DNA from: JAZUCL01 sp045639125
GTDB taxonomy: Bacteria; Bacillota; Clostridia; Oscillospirales; QAMX01
NCBI GenBank assembly: GCA_045639125.1
Contig: JAZUCL010000005.1
Span: 1-46,795, forward strand
Reading direction: 5' to 3'
DNA: 46,795 nucleotides
Shown here: piece by piece, positions 25,384 through 32,880 of the stretch
Layout: every line of letters starts with the position of its first letter
Position numbering within the stretch: position 1 is the first letter of the stretch
Notes under the pieces: model-generated
Databases searched by the model: none
What the model was told of the DNA's origin: nothing
What the model saw: the letters and a program-made list of their open reading frames with translations, nothing else
Position numbers and translations under genes: made by a program

Positions 25384-26628
25384 TTAAAAGAACGATAATT
25401 GGATATCCTTTAGAACCAGTTGATCATTAGGGTTCCACACACCCTTATCGTGTTGATCAAGATTGAATAACTGCTCAGCTAGGAAACGCACGCAGTTTAC
25501 ATTGACTGCATTACCAAATTGCTTATACGCTTGATGATGATTTGGATTTGGTATAAATGAATCCGGAAAACTCTGCAATCTTGCAGTTTCTCTAAGAGTT
25601 AGTCGTCTTTTATATTTTCCTATAATTGGTATTTGCACCATAGCAACAAGTGCAGGAAAAGAATTAGGGCGTTTTACACGAATCCCTGATGGTCTAAATT
25701 GAATCAAACCCTCCCATATACTTGAAATGGAAGTTCCTGCCTGCCATTCAAACTTTCTGTGAGTTGGAACAAAGTCTTCAAGATTATTCCATTTTTCTAA
25801 CCAAGAATCAATAAAGACCTTATTATCTTCATATAACTCCCTGTTTTTTTGACAAAATCCAGCCTTCCATTTAGGGAAATTAGAAAAATCATAATCTTGT
25901 TTGAATTCAAAAGCCCATATTGGAAATCCAAGAATTTTTTCATTAATTCCTTGATAGAATTCATTCCAACATGTTAAAACTTTTTCTTCTTCAGTGGAAA
26001 TATTATATTCCTCCTGAGGATTCTCATCGATGATTCCAGTATCGTATATATTAAGTTCATTTTTATCTTTTTGAGGAATAATGAAATTTAGATGATTAAT
26101 TCCCAGTGAATTATGAATGCCTAAAATATAAACTCTTTCTCTTAATTGGGGAACTCCAAGTTGATGAGGACTCATAATTATAGGAGAATCAGTAAGAACA
26201 TACCCCAACTCCGTCAAACTTTTTCTAATCACTCTCCAAGTATTTCCTTTATCATGGGAAACAAGATTTCTAACATTTTCCAATAGTATAAACTTTGGCT
26301 GTTTTTCTTTTAAGATTCTTACAATTTGGAAAAACAGAGTTCCTTTTGTTTCATCGTCAAAGCCTAGTTGTCTACCTGCTTTTGAAAAAGTTTGACACGG
26401 AAAGCCTGCACATAATACATCATGTTCGGGTATATCTTTATTCTCAATTTTCGTAATATCATGTGCCGAATCGATGCCGTAATTCTCCCAATATGTTTCA
26501 ATAGCAAATGAATCAATTTCAGAGGCTAAAACACAATGTCCACCCAATTCGCTCATTGCTTGGTGAAAACCACCAATTCCTGCAAACAGATCTATAAAAT
26601 TAAAACTATCGTTTTTGAAATAATTCAT
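25384..26628 (-). CDS. DNA (cytosine-5)-methyltransferase
   Basis: 414 aa from the ATG at 26628, which has AAAAGGA 10 nt upstream; a GTG at 26646 would add six residues. All C5-methylase motifs are in order: I FIDLFAGIGGFHQA, IV AGFPCQTFSKAG with the catalytic Cys, VI LLENVRN, VIII QLRERVYILG, a target-recognition region ~185-350, IX RLTLRETARLQSFPD and X YKQFGNAVNV. Protects the host from the convergent nuclease. Transcribed separately, so it is made without the C-protein. Confidence 0.95.
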   Translation of the reverse strand: MNYFKNDSFNFIDLFAGIGGFHQAMSELGGHCVLASEIDSFAIETYWENYGIDSAHDITKIENKDIPEHDVLCAGFPCQTFSKAGRQLGFDDETKGTLFFQIVRILKEKQPKFILLENVRNLVSHDKGNTWRVIRKSLTELGYVLTDSPIIMSPHQLGVPQLRERVYILGIHNSLGINHLNFIIPQKDKNELNIYDTGIIDENPQEEYNISTEEEKVLTCWNEFYQGINEKILGFPIWAFEFKQDYDFSNFPKWKAGFCQKNRELYEDNKVFIDSWLEKWNNLEDFVPTHRKFEWQAGTSISSIWEGLIQFRPSGIRVKRPNSFPALVAMVQIPIIGKYKRRLTLRETARLQSFPDSFIPNPNHHQAYKQFGNAVNVNCVRFLAEQLFNLDQHDKGVWNPNDQLVLKDIQLSFF

Positions 26629-26765
26629 TACAATATTCCTTTTCACATAATGTATAAAACAGAAAGTTATAAAACTAGTTTATCATATACATTTTATTAT
26701 ATCATGTAATTATGTTAACGTCAATTTCAACTAAAATTGAAAAAGTAATCTCTCATAGTTATAAA

Positions 26766-26806
26766 CAGAGGGCTTGCCATATTGGTAAGCCCTCTGTTGT
26801 TTTTTG
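26766..26806 (+). terminator. Terminator-like hairpin
   Basis: 13-bp stem with one mismatch (26766-26778 with 26784-26796) followed by TTGTTTTTT on the + strand. No + gene precedes it. It may serve the small gene ending at 26854 in the other direction. Confidence 0.55.
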
Positions 26807-26853
26807 GTTTTCAATGACAAAATAGATACAATTTTTAGAAAAGCATATTTTTT

Positions 26854-27087
26854 CTAAAAGTCATGCCTACAACCGCAATCAATATTATATTTTTCAAATA
26901 TACAAACAATCTCTTCTACTGCGTCAAAATCAGAATATTCGTCATCCTTTATCACCTTTTGTATTTCTGCCAATATCTGTGTAGAAGTTGTATCAGTAAT
27001 TTGAGATGCATCAATTTCAAAATCCTCAATTCTGGAGTTGATGAAATCAGATATATAATTTTTTAGAACTTCGATTTTTACATTCAT
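26854..27087 (-). CDS. Small acidic protein of unknown function
   Basis: 77 aa, not recognised. Rich in Asp, Glu and Ile, mostly helical by appearance, with two Cys and a His at the end (IDCGCRHDF). GAGGTG lies 7 nt before the ATG. Its transcript seems to start ~175 nt upstream at a strong promoter, and an intrinsic terminator sits just before its ribosome site, so expression should depend on read-through of the structured leader. Lies between the methyltransferase gene and a tRNA-linked insertion scar. Confidence 0.65.
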   Translation of the reverse strand: MNVKIEVLKNYISDFINSRIEDFEIDASQITDTTSTQILAEIQKVIKDDEYSDFDAVEEIVCIFEKYNIDCGCRHDF

Positions 27088-27104
27088 TTTTTACACCTCA
27101 AATT

Positions 27105-27262
27105 AAAAAATGCGCAGCCGAAGCCACGCACGAAAAATGCATAACTCCGATTGCTGCGACACAACTTTGACAAACCATAAGAGAAAGCCAAAATAGAGAA
27201 TGCATTTTTACCTAAATAAAAATACTTCTCCCATAGTTTGTCCAATTATTTAGTTGCGTCGC
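27105..27262 (-). ncRNA. Candidate structured leader RNA / small RNA with terminator
   Basis: From the predicted start G at 27262, the first 11 nt (27262-27252) pair fully with 27166-27156 (one G-U). After a short bulge loop, 27245-27227 pair with 27184-27167 over 18 bp (one bulged G, several G-U). An AUUUUUA/UAAAAAU stem (27223-27217 with 27210-27204, loop UUUAGG) lies in the middle. Then comes a GCGUGGC-UUCG-GCUGCGC terminator (27129-27112) with six U. CGCAGC at 27159-27154, partly inside the first stem, can pair with GCUGCG of the terminator, giving an antiterminator. It does not match any riboswitch class known to me. Folding was done by eye. Confidence 0.65.
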
Positions 27263-27268
27263 AAAATT

Positions 27269-27297
27269 AGTATAACATAAACAAAAATAAATTGCAA
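27269..27297 (-). promoter_or_regulatory. Promoter of the structured RNA and 77-aa gene
   Basis: Minus strand TTGCAA (27297-27292), 17-nt spacer, TATACT (27274-27269); predicted start at G 27262. Confidence 0.75.
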
Positions 27298-27450
27298 GAA
27301 AAAATTAAAAACCAACTCGTATTTAGCGAATTTTCACCATACTTCTTCACTATTACATATTACTTTCTAAAAATCCGTACATCATTTTTTAGTAAAGAGT
27401 GAATAGGAAAGAGTGGCTTGTGAAAGCAGAGCCATGAGGATTTTTATAAT

Positions 27451-27536
27451 GTTGCCGCAAGGCAACATATCGAGTGCATTAGCACATATCGAGTCCGCAA
27501 GGACATATCGAAAATCTTGCAAGAGATTTATATCGA
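27451..27536. repeat. Array of four mini-hairpins each followed by ATATCGA
   Basis: GTTGCC-GCAA-GGCAAC, GTGC-ATTA-GCAC, GTCC-GCAA-GGAC and AAATCT-TGCAAG-AGATTT (27451-27466, 27474-27485, 27493-27504, 27512-27529) are each followed by an invariant ATATCGA (27467, 27486, 27505, 27530). Stems differ in sequence but each is perfectly self-complementary, so pairing rather than sequence is kept. Not a CRISPR: units are 19-25 bp and the constant part is only 7 bp. Confidence 0.7.
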
Positions 27537-27540
27537 TGAA

Positions 27541-27578
27541 AAAAAGACATTTTCCTTGTGGAAAAATGTCTTTTTTTA
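27541..27578 (-). terminator. Terminator next to the tRNA-fMet fragment
   Basis: AAAAAGACATTTT / AAAATGTCTTTTT type hairpin (about 27541-27577) with T-runs both ways, directly beyond the CCA end of the duplicated tRNA 3' half. Confidence 0.7.
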
Positions 27579-27618
27579 TGGTTGCGGGAGGAGGACTTGA
27601 ACCTCCGACCTCCGGGTT
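27573..27618 (-). pseudogene. Duplicated 3' half of tRNA-fMet (attachment-site scar)
   Basis: 46 bp identical to 27835-27880: the 3' part of the downstream tRNA-fMet from the end of the anticodon loop to CCA, plus six flanking bases. The 5' half is missing and unrelated DNA follows. Duplicated tRNA 3' ends are the usual footprint of site-specific integrases. No integrase gene is in the window and only 216 bp lie between the copies, so this is probably a remnant. Confidence 0.75.
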
Positions 27619-27807
27619 GCCCAGTCGTCGTCGCATAGTCGTCTACCTTCGCCTCGATACACTCGGCTTGGTATACTCCTTGCTTTGGACGACACCGTTT
27701 GAAAAAACAGTTATCAACTGTTTTTTCCGCACTAACCCAACAAGTTACGCTCGTCGTACTCATAACCCACGAAATGAGTGCATAGTTTTTCTGCTCGAAA
27801 TAATAAA
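27619..27807. other. Non-coding stretch between the two tRNA-fMet 3' ends
   Basis: No gene seen. Holds a GAAAAAACAGTT-ATC-AACTGTTTTTTC hairpin near 27700-27726 and no tRNA 5' half. Open frames across it are read-through of tRNA sequence and are not credible. Confidence 0.5.
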
Positions 27808-27838
27808 AATAACACCACCAAATAGGTGGTGTTATTTT
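27808..27838 (-). terminator. Terminator of the tRNA operon
   Basis: AATAACACCACC/GGTGGTGTTATT stem directly after the CCA end on the minus strand, followed by TTTTATTATT. Confidence 0.85.
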
Positions 27839-27840
27839 TA

Positions 27841-27916
<76 letters not shown>

Positions 27917-27932
27917 ATATAAAATTAGGATT

Positions 27933-28021
27933 TGGTGCCGGAAACCGGGGTCGAACCGGCACGGGATTTAACTCCCACGGGATTTTAAGTCCCGGGCGTC
28001 TGCCTATTCCGCCATTCCGGC
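27933..28021 (-). tRNA. tRNA-Leu (TAA)
   Basis: 89 nt with encoded CCA; acceptor GCCGGAA/TTCCGGC, anticodon TAA in loop CTTAAAA, long variable arm GTGGGAGTTAAATCCC, T-loop TTCGACC. First gene of a Leu-fMet tRNA operon, 16 nt before tRNA-fMet. Confidence 0.95.
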
Positions 28022-28050
28022 ACGCCGATTTCGCTTCCTAACGCTCATTT

Positions 28051-28079
28051 AGTATATCACACATCATTTTATTTGTCAA
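28051..28079 (-). promoter_or_regulatory. Promoter of the tRNA operon
   Basis: Minus strand TTGACA (28079-28074), 17-nt spacer, TATACT (28056-28051). Confidence 0.85.
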
Positions 28080-28141
28080 GACTTCATACGAATAAATATT
28101 TCGACATACTACGACTTCTGCCACTACATAAATTGATGTGG

Positions 28142-29206
28142 TTACACACAGTACAAATTGGTTTCCCACGCAGGAATATATGGGTGGTGACGTAGATAGA
28201 TACGATATCGTGGGTTTATCTCGTGGATACGAAGTATAAGCGTTACAAAGTCATCTGTACGATGATATGCACTGACTGCAAGACGGGGCATACATCTTAA
28301 AAGTGTATTCTGCCCACCTAAAAGTGCCTCATGCTCTGCACCCTCAACGTCCATTTTTATATACGTTACATCTCTGTCACCGACAATATTGTCTATGGTA
28401 TCAACTGATACATTATACCTCTTCGATGTTTGAGTTTCTACACTCATATCAGGCACGAGGCAACTTGCACGACCACCGCCACCTGAAAATGATATAGTAC
28501 CCACCTCGTTCCACACTCCGACATTGACACTTTGTACATTCTTTAGTTGAGATACGCTCTGCATAAGTTTTTGATAGTTCTTTCGGTCAGGCTCAACAGC
28601 AATAATCTCTTTGTATTTTCCTCCTACAAGAGTACAAAATTCATGTATCGTATCACCATTGTACGCACCTAAGTCAAGATACGTTTCATTATCCGAAAGG
28701 TGAATTATATCTGTAAATACATCGTCACGGATAGTTTCACAACTTCTAAGAGTTAAAATATCTCCACCTAACTTATAACGAAGTACCGATTCAAATGTGT
28801 TACGTGATATATCGTCAGCAAGCAGATTATATGCTTTGTTAATATCGTCAGCATGGTCGCAAATCCATTTGGGAGTTAAAATATCTCCACCAAACAGTGG
28901 CAAGTCAGGTGCATACATCTGATGCTTTTTTGCATACCCTGTTATCTTCTCCATTAAGCCTTCCTCAAAGGCGGCAAAGGCAAGTAAAATTATAAAATTG
29001 TCATACTTTTGACACACTTCATCGTATCGCAAAACACGATACCCATGAAACTCATGTCCACGTACATATTCATCACTTGCGAAAATATCTGCTACAGGCA
29101 CAGAAAATGCGTTACAGCAGGCAAGTAACTTGTCTGCACCGTCACCCATGCCATATATAACGACAGGAAGTGTCGTATTTTGAAGTAACTCCCAAAGATA
29201 TGTCAT
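28142..29206 (-). CDS. FkbM family methyltransferase
   Basis: 354 aa. N-terminal ~110 residues resemble a nucleotide-binding (Rossmann-like) module (VVIYGMGDGADKLLACC, ILLAFAAFEEG). Residues ~160-330 are an FkbM SAM-dependent methyltransferase: TYLDLGAYNGDTIHEF is the SAM loop, IIAVEPDRKNYQKL follows, and IKMDVEGAEHEALLG is the family hallmark. Such enzymes often O-methylate surface glycans. Its promoter starts directly at the stop codon of the truncated spoVAD, so the gene seems to occupy the place of the missing spoVA genes. Confidence 0.88.
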   Translation of the reverse strand: MTYLWELLQNTTLPVVIYGMGDGADKLLACCNAFSVPVADIFASDEYVRGHEFHGYRVLRYDEVCQKYDNFIILLAFAAFEEGLMEKITGYAKKHQMYAPDLPLFGGDILTPKWICDHADDINKAYNLLADDISRNTFESVLRYKLGGDILTLRSCETIRDDVFTDIIHLSDNETYLDLGAYNGDTIHEFCTLVGGKYKEIIAVEPDRKNYQKLMQSVSQLKNVQSVNVGVWNEVGTISFSGGGGRASCLVPDMSVETQTSKRYNVSVDTIDNIVGDRDVTYIKMDVEGAEHEALLGGQNTLLRCMPRLAVSAYHRTDDFVTLILRIHEINPRYRIYLRHHPYIPAWETNLYCV

Positions 29207-29239
29207 TCTTTCACTCCAAAAATGTCATTTGATATTGGA

Positions 29240-29268
29240 AGTATACCACAATGCTTGCCACAATGCAA
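29240..29268 (-). promoter_or_regulatory. Promoter of the fkbM-like gene
   Basis: Minus strand TTGCAT (29268-29263), 17-nt spacer, TATACT (29245-29240), beginning right after the spoVAD stop. Confidence 0.7.
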
Positions 29269-29919
29269 CTATGGTGAATACTTTATATCAGCAGGTGCCA
29301 TTGCAGCCCCCATATTATTTACATCCTTAATTTTATAATCAATAATTTTACCGGGGCAAACGTGGGTAACGTAAGGGCCGTTGCCCTCTGCCGATAAAAT
29401 TACGCAGCCGGCTCCTGTCACAGTCCATTGTGCCGTCTGTGGTCGCTGTCCGCCGTATTCCAACGGAAACCGATACTGTTTCTCCGCTGAACAGAAATGG
29501 GACGACGTTACAGCCGCCGTACAATCTGCAAATCCACCGTCTATCATAAGTGACGCAAGCATAATACTCTCAGCCATAGTTGAACAAGCACCATACAAAC
29601 CGATAAACGGAAAAGGTCTGTCACGAAAAGCGAATGCAGATGCAACACATTGGTTCATCAAATCTCCTGCAAAAAGCATTCCTATATCCGACTCACACTT
29701 CCCAGATTTCCCTAACGCTGTGGCAAACACTTCCTTTTGAAGTTGGGTTTCTGCCTTTTCCCATGTTGTCTGTCCGAAAAATGCGTCATCGTTGACTAAG
29801 TCAAAGTGGTCACGAAGTGGTCCTTCGCCCTCTTTTTTTCCTGCAATACTGCCGAATCCTAAAATTGACGGCGGTGTAGTTAGTGCAACTGTCTGACTTC
29901 CAATTCGTTTTGTAGTCAT
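29269..29919 (-). pseudogene. spoVAD: Stage V sporulation protein AD, truncated
   Basis: 216 aa against ~340 in the family. Thiolase-like N-terminal two thirds are well kept (PPSILGFGSIAGKKEGEGPLRDHFD, IGLYGACSTMAESIMLAS, DCTAAVTSSHFCSAEKQYRFPLEYG, NMGAAMAPAD) and then the frame ends abruptly in IKYSP. The rest of spoVAD and spoVAE, which normally follow, are absent. SpoVAD binds dipicolinic acid for uptake into the spore core. Loss of the C-terminal third probably disables it, hinting at decaying sporulation. ATG directly follows the spoVAC stop. Confidence 0.85.
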
Positions 29920-30375
29920 TTAAGCACCACCTCCAAGAAGTGCAAGTATTAGTCCATATATAACAGAGCCTGAAATGCCAAACACAAGTACAGGTCCTGC
30001 TATTTTGAACATATTTGCAGACATACCAAGTACAAATCCTTCACTCTTAAATTCCAATGCTGCTGATACAATGGAATTTGCAAAGCCTGTTATTGGTACT
30101 ATCGTACCCGCTCCCGCGTGCTTTGCCAACTTATCGTAAAGTCCAAGTCCTGTAAACAACGCACCTAAGAATATAAGTGTTGCACTTGTTGCCATCGCAC
30201 AGTGGCTTTCGCTTAGTTGTGTCAGTTTATATGCGTTCATAATTCCCTGTCCAATGGCACATATTGCACCACCAAAAAGAAACGCTAATATCGTATCCTT
30301 TACAATAGGCGACTTTGGCGATTTCTTTTCAACATATTTGTCATAGCCCTGTTTATTCAGTGCCAAACTTACCAC
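29920..30375 (-). CDS. spoVAC: Stage V sporulation protein AC
   Basis: 151 aa from the GTG at 30375; a TTG at 30366 has better spacing from AAAGG and may be the true start. Membrane protein with about four to five helices (DTILAFLFGGAICAIGQGIM, ATLIFLGALFTGLGLYD, GPVLVFGISGSVIYGLILALL) and the family motif GAGTIVPITGFANSIVSAALEFKSEG, split here for length. Part of the dipicolinic-acid/Ca channel of spores. A CATACTA box (30403-30397, minus) resembles a sigma-G -10 but its -35 is weak. Confidence 0.92.
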   Translation of the reverse strand: MVSLALNKQGYDKYVEKKSPKSPIVKDTILAFLFGGAICAIGQGIMNAYKLTQLSESHCAMATSATLIFLGALFTGLGLYDKLAKHAGAGTIVPITGFANSIVSAALEFKSEGFVLGMSANMFKIAGPVLVFGISGSVIYGLILALLGGGA

Positions 30376-30535
30376 GCCTTTCTTTTTTCGTGTCGGTAGT
30401 ATGTGGCATCTTACTTATTTTTACAACGACAAAATAGCGGTATTTTCTCCAAATTTAAGTAAAGGGTTTGAAAAATACGCAATAGAATAAAACTATAATT
30501 TTAGCAGTAAAATACGTATAACTTACCAAATCACA

Positions 30536-30575
30536 AAAACGGTATGAATTTTTGAAATTCATACCGTTTTTATTT
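30536..30575. terminator. Terminator of prfB
   Basis: 15-bp perfect stem (30536-30550 with 30556-30570) with A- and T-runs; directly after the prfB stop on the minus strand. Confidence 0.85.
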
Positions 30576-31692
30576 ATTTTGGGAGTGTACCTGTTGCCAA
30601 AGCACTGAGATATGCGTTGATAAATCCGTCAAGGTCACCGTCCATTACAGCATTTATATTGCCGTTTTCATATCCTGTTCTATGGTCCTTTGCCAACGTA
30701 TATGGCATAAAGACGTAGGATCGAATTTGGCTTCCCCATTCAATTTTCTTTTGCTCACCTTTGATATCCTCAATCTTTTCGTAATGCTCACGAAGTTTAA
30801 TCTCCATGAGTTTCGATTTAAGCATACGCATAGCAACGTCTTTGTTTTGGAACTGGCTACGCTCGTTTTGACACGCTACAACAATACCTGACGGGATATG
30901 GGTAATACGGATAGCACTTTCAGTTTTATTTACGTGCTGGCCGCCTGCACCGGAGGAGCGATATGTGTCAATCTTCAAATCTTCCTCACGAATATCTACT
31001 TTAATATCGTCACCCATTTCAGGCATTACCTCAATAGCGGCGAAAGATGTATGACGTCTGCCGGACGAGTCAAAAGGCGATACACGGACAAGACGATGTA
31101 CGCCCATCTCACCTTTCAAAAATCCAAATGCATTTTCACCCTCTACGAGAATTTCTGCACTTTTAAGACCTGCATCTTCACCATCAATATAGTCTAATAT
31201 CTTATACTTAAAGCCGTGGCGTTCTGTCCAGTGGGTGTACATACGATATAACATCTCTGCCCAGTCCTGTGCCTCTGTACCGCCTGCACCTGCATGGAAT
31301 GACATAATTGCATTGTTACGGTCAAACTCACCTGATAACAGAGTCTGCATTTTTTGGTCAGACAACTTGCCTGTAAGAGCATCAATGCCTGTCTGTACTT
31401 CCTGCGTCAAGCCCTCGTCATTTTCCTCTTGGGCGAGTTCTATAAGTGTCATTAAATCGTCCCAATTTGTCAACAACTCATCATAGTTTTCCTGCTTTGA
31501 TTTAAGGGATTTAATGCGTTGAAGTACCTTTTGGGAGTTTTCCAAGTCGTTCCAAAATTCTTGAGCAGAACTCTCCTGCTCAAGACGTTCTATTTCCTTT
31601 GCACCTTCGTCCAAATCAAGTGCAGCCTTTAAGTTTTCAAGTTCAGGCTTCATTGTAAGGAGTGTCTGCTTAAATTCGTCAAACTGTATCAA
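30574..31692 (-). CDS. prfB: Peptide chain release factor 2
   Basis: 372 aa in one frame. Releases proteins at UGA and UAA. The stop-codon-recognition tripeptide SPF (VSPFDSSGRRHTS) marks it as RF2, and GAGGQHVNKTESA is the GGQ peptidyl-transferase motif. Most bacterial prfB genes need a programmed +1 frameshift at an early in-frame UGA. Here the equivalent place reads CTT GAT TTG (LDLDEG) with no stop, so autoregulation by frameshifting is absent. Confidence 0.97.
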   Translation of the reverse strand: MIQFDEFKQTLLTMKPELENLKAALDLDEGAKEIERLEQESSAQEFWNDLENSQKVLQRIKSLKSKQENYDELLTNWDDLMTLIELAQEENDEGLTQEVQTGIDALTGKLSDQKMQTLLSGEFDRNNAIMSFHAGAGGTEAQDWAEMLYRMYTHWTERHGFKYKILDYIDGEDAGLKSAEILVEGENAFGFLKGEMGVHRLVRVSPFDSSGRRHTSFAAIEVMPEMGDDIKVDIREEDLKIDTYRSSGAGGQHVNKTESAIRITHIPSGIVVACQNERSQFQNKDVAMRMLKSKLMEIKLREHYEKIEDIKGEQKKIEWGSQIRSYVFMPYTLAKDHRTGYENGNINAVMDGDLDGFINAYLSALATGTLPK

Positions 31693-31728
31693 ATACTTTA
31701 CCTCCGTCTGTAACAGTTCTTATAGGTT

Positions 31729-31757
31729 AGTTTACCATTTTATCCTGGAATATGCAA
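31729..31757 (-). promoter_or_regulatory. Promoter of prfB
   Basis: Minus strand TTGCAT (31757-31752), 17-nt spacer, TAAACT (31734-31729). Confidence 0.65.
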
Positions 31758-31774
31758 GAAGAATATGAAATTTC

Positions 31775-31803
31775 TTGAATTTACAAATAATGTATAGTAT
31801 AAT
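31775..31803 (+). promoter_or_regulatory. Promoter of the TfoX-N-like gene
   Basis: TTGAAT (31775-31780), 17-nt spacer, TATAAT (31798-31803). Confidence 0.75.
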
Positions 31804-31826
31804 AACTTCAATGAGGAGGCGGTTTT

Positions 31827-32129
31827 ATGGCTACCGATTTGAAATTTGCCCAGAATATATGTGCTAAATGCGGTGAGGGAGTCACATTACGCCGTATTTT
31901 TGATGACTATGGAATTTGCTATAGAGGAAAACTTATTGGCATGGTATGTAATAACAAATTTTACGTCCTTATTACCTATTCAGGCAATGACTTTCTCATT
32001 GACAACTTCGGACGTGCCAAGAAAACCATACCATTTGATGGTGCCGGTGCGTACTTTGAAATTGAGGACGTTTCAAAACCTGACGTACTGCATACCCTTA
32101 TAGTTAAAACGTACTGTGAGTTGACGTAG
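31827..32129 (+). CDS. TfoX N-terminal-domain-like protein
   Basis: 100 aa, close to the size of a lone TfoX-N domain. The pattern VTLRRIFDDYGICYRGKLIG followed by MVCNNKFYVLI and IPFDGAGAYFEIEDV resembles the TfoX-N fold (glycine-rich hairpin, strand, late PGA-type motif). Proteins of this type are not necessarily competence regulators. GAGGAGGCG precedes the ATG. Divergent from prfB. Confidence 0.65.
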   Translation: MATDLKFAQNICAKCGEGVTLRRIFDDYGICYRGKLIGMVCNNKFYVLITYSGNDFLIDNFGRAKKTIPFDGAGAYFEIEDVSKPDVLHTLIVKTYCELT

Positions 32130-32135
32130 AAAACA

Positions 32136-32170
32136 GCACCTTTGGCATAAATTCCAAAGGTGCATTTTTT
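32136..32170. terminator. Bidirectional terminator
   Basis: 10-bp stem GCACCTTTGG/CCAAAGGTGC (32136-32145 with 32154-32163) followed by ATTTTTT, between converging genes. Confidence 0.85.
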
Positions 32171-32684
32171 AATAATCTGTATCATTATGCATACGCAACT
32201 CATCATAGTAACCCTCTATCGCAATTTTATTTGCTTTGTTGTGAGATACAAGATAAGAAATGAACGACATTGTCAGACAGATAAGTGGAAACAGAAGTGT
32301 CAGATACGCAGTTGCCGTATCAAGTGAAAATGTATCTGCTACAGATGCAATAAAAGGTGTATATGGTGCAATTAAAACGTAAAAGGGATAAACACCAAAT
32401 TGATTTGAAGTGCCAAGATATACAATGATGCCTGAAACTACGAAATACAAAAGACATACAGTCATGGCACAGTATGTACCGATTAGGTGACGTTTTCCCA
32501 AAGGCACAGATATTAGCGGCAAAACGATAAAATACAATATACTAAGACACGTCCACAAAGCATTTGATGTTCCCATAATTCCGTCCGGTGTATACCGTAC
32601 CGATGGTAAAGCCATAAACAAGACACCTATAAGGATTACAAATATAAGGTAAGATATAAACTCTGCAACACGTCTTAAAAACAT
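32169..32684 (-). CDS. Four-helix membrane protein of unknown function
   Basis: 171 aa, not recognised. Four hydrophobic helices (starting EFISYLIFVILIGVLFMAL; the others near residues 45-60, 70-95 and 125-148) with a short polar C terminus ending in YYDELRMHNDTDY. GGTGGTG precedes the ATG. No enzymatic motif. Monocistronic between a terminator and the divergent CDF gene. Confidence 0.75.
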   Translation of the reverse strand: MFLRRVAEFISYLIFVILIGVLFMALPSVRYTPDGIMGTSNALWTCLSILYFIVLPLISVPLGKRHLIGTYCAMTVCLLYFVVSGIIVYLGTSNQFGVYPFYVLIAPYTPFIASVADTFSLDTATAYLTLLFPLICLTMSFISYLVSHNKANKIAIEGYYDELRMHNDTDY

Positions 32685-32880
32685 TATTTCACCACCATTA
32701 TAACTTATTTTTCAAATCAGCCTTTCTATTGTAACGCATTTTTCTTTTCTTTGCAACAAAACTAATAATTTATTTTTGCCGTTCACCAAAAATTTACGTC
32801 TGTTTTTTTACTTATATGCTGTTTTTTCTCTGTTTGACGTGATATACTTGTATTTTAGATGGACTAATACATATAGTGAG

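Noticed and set aside
27451..27536. CRISPR array
   Set aside because: Constant part is only 7 bp, unit length 19-25 bp, variable parts are self-complementary, and no cas genes are present.
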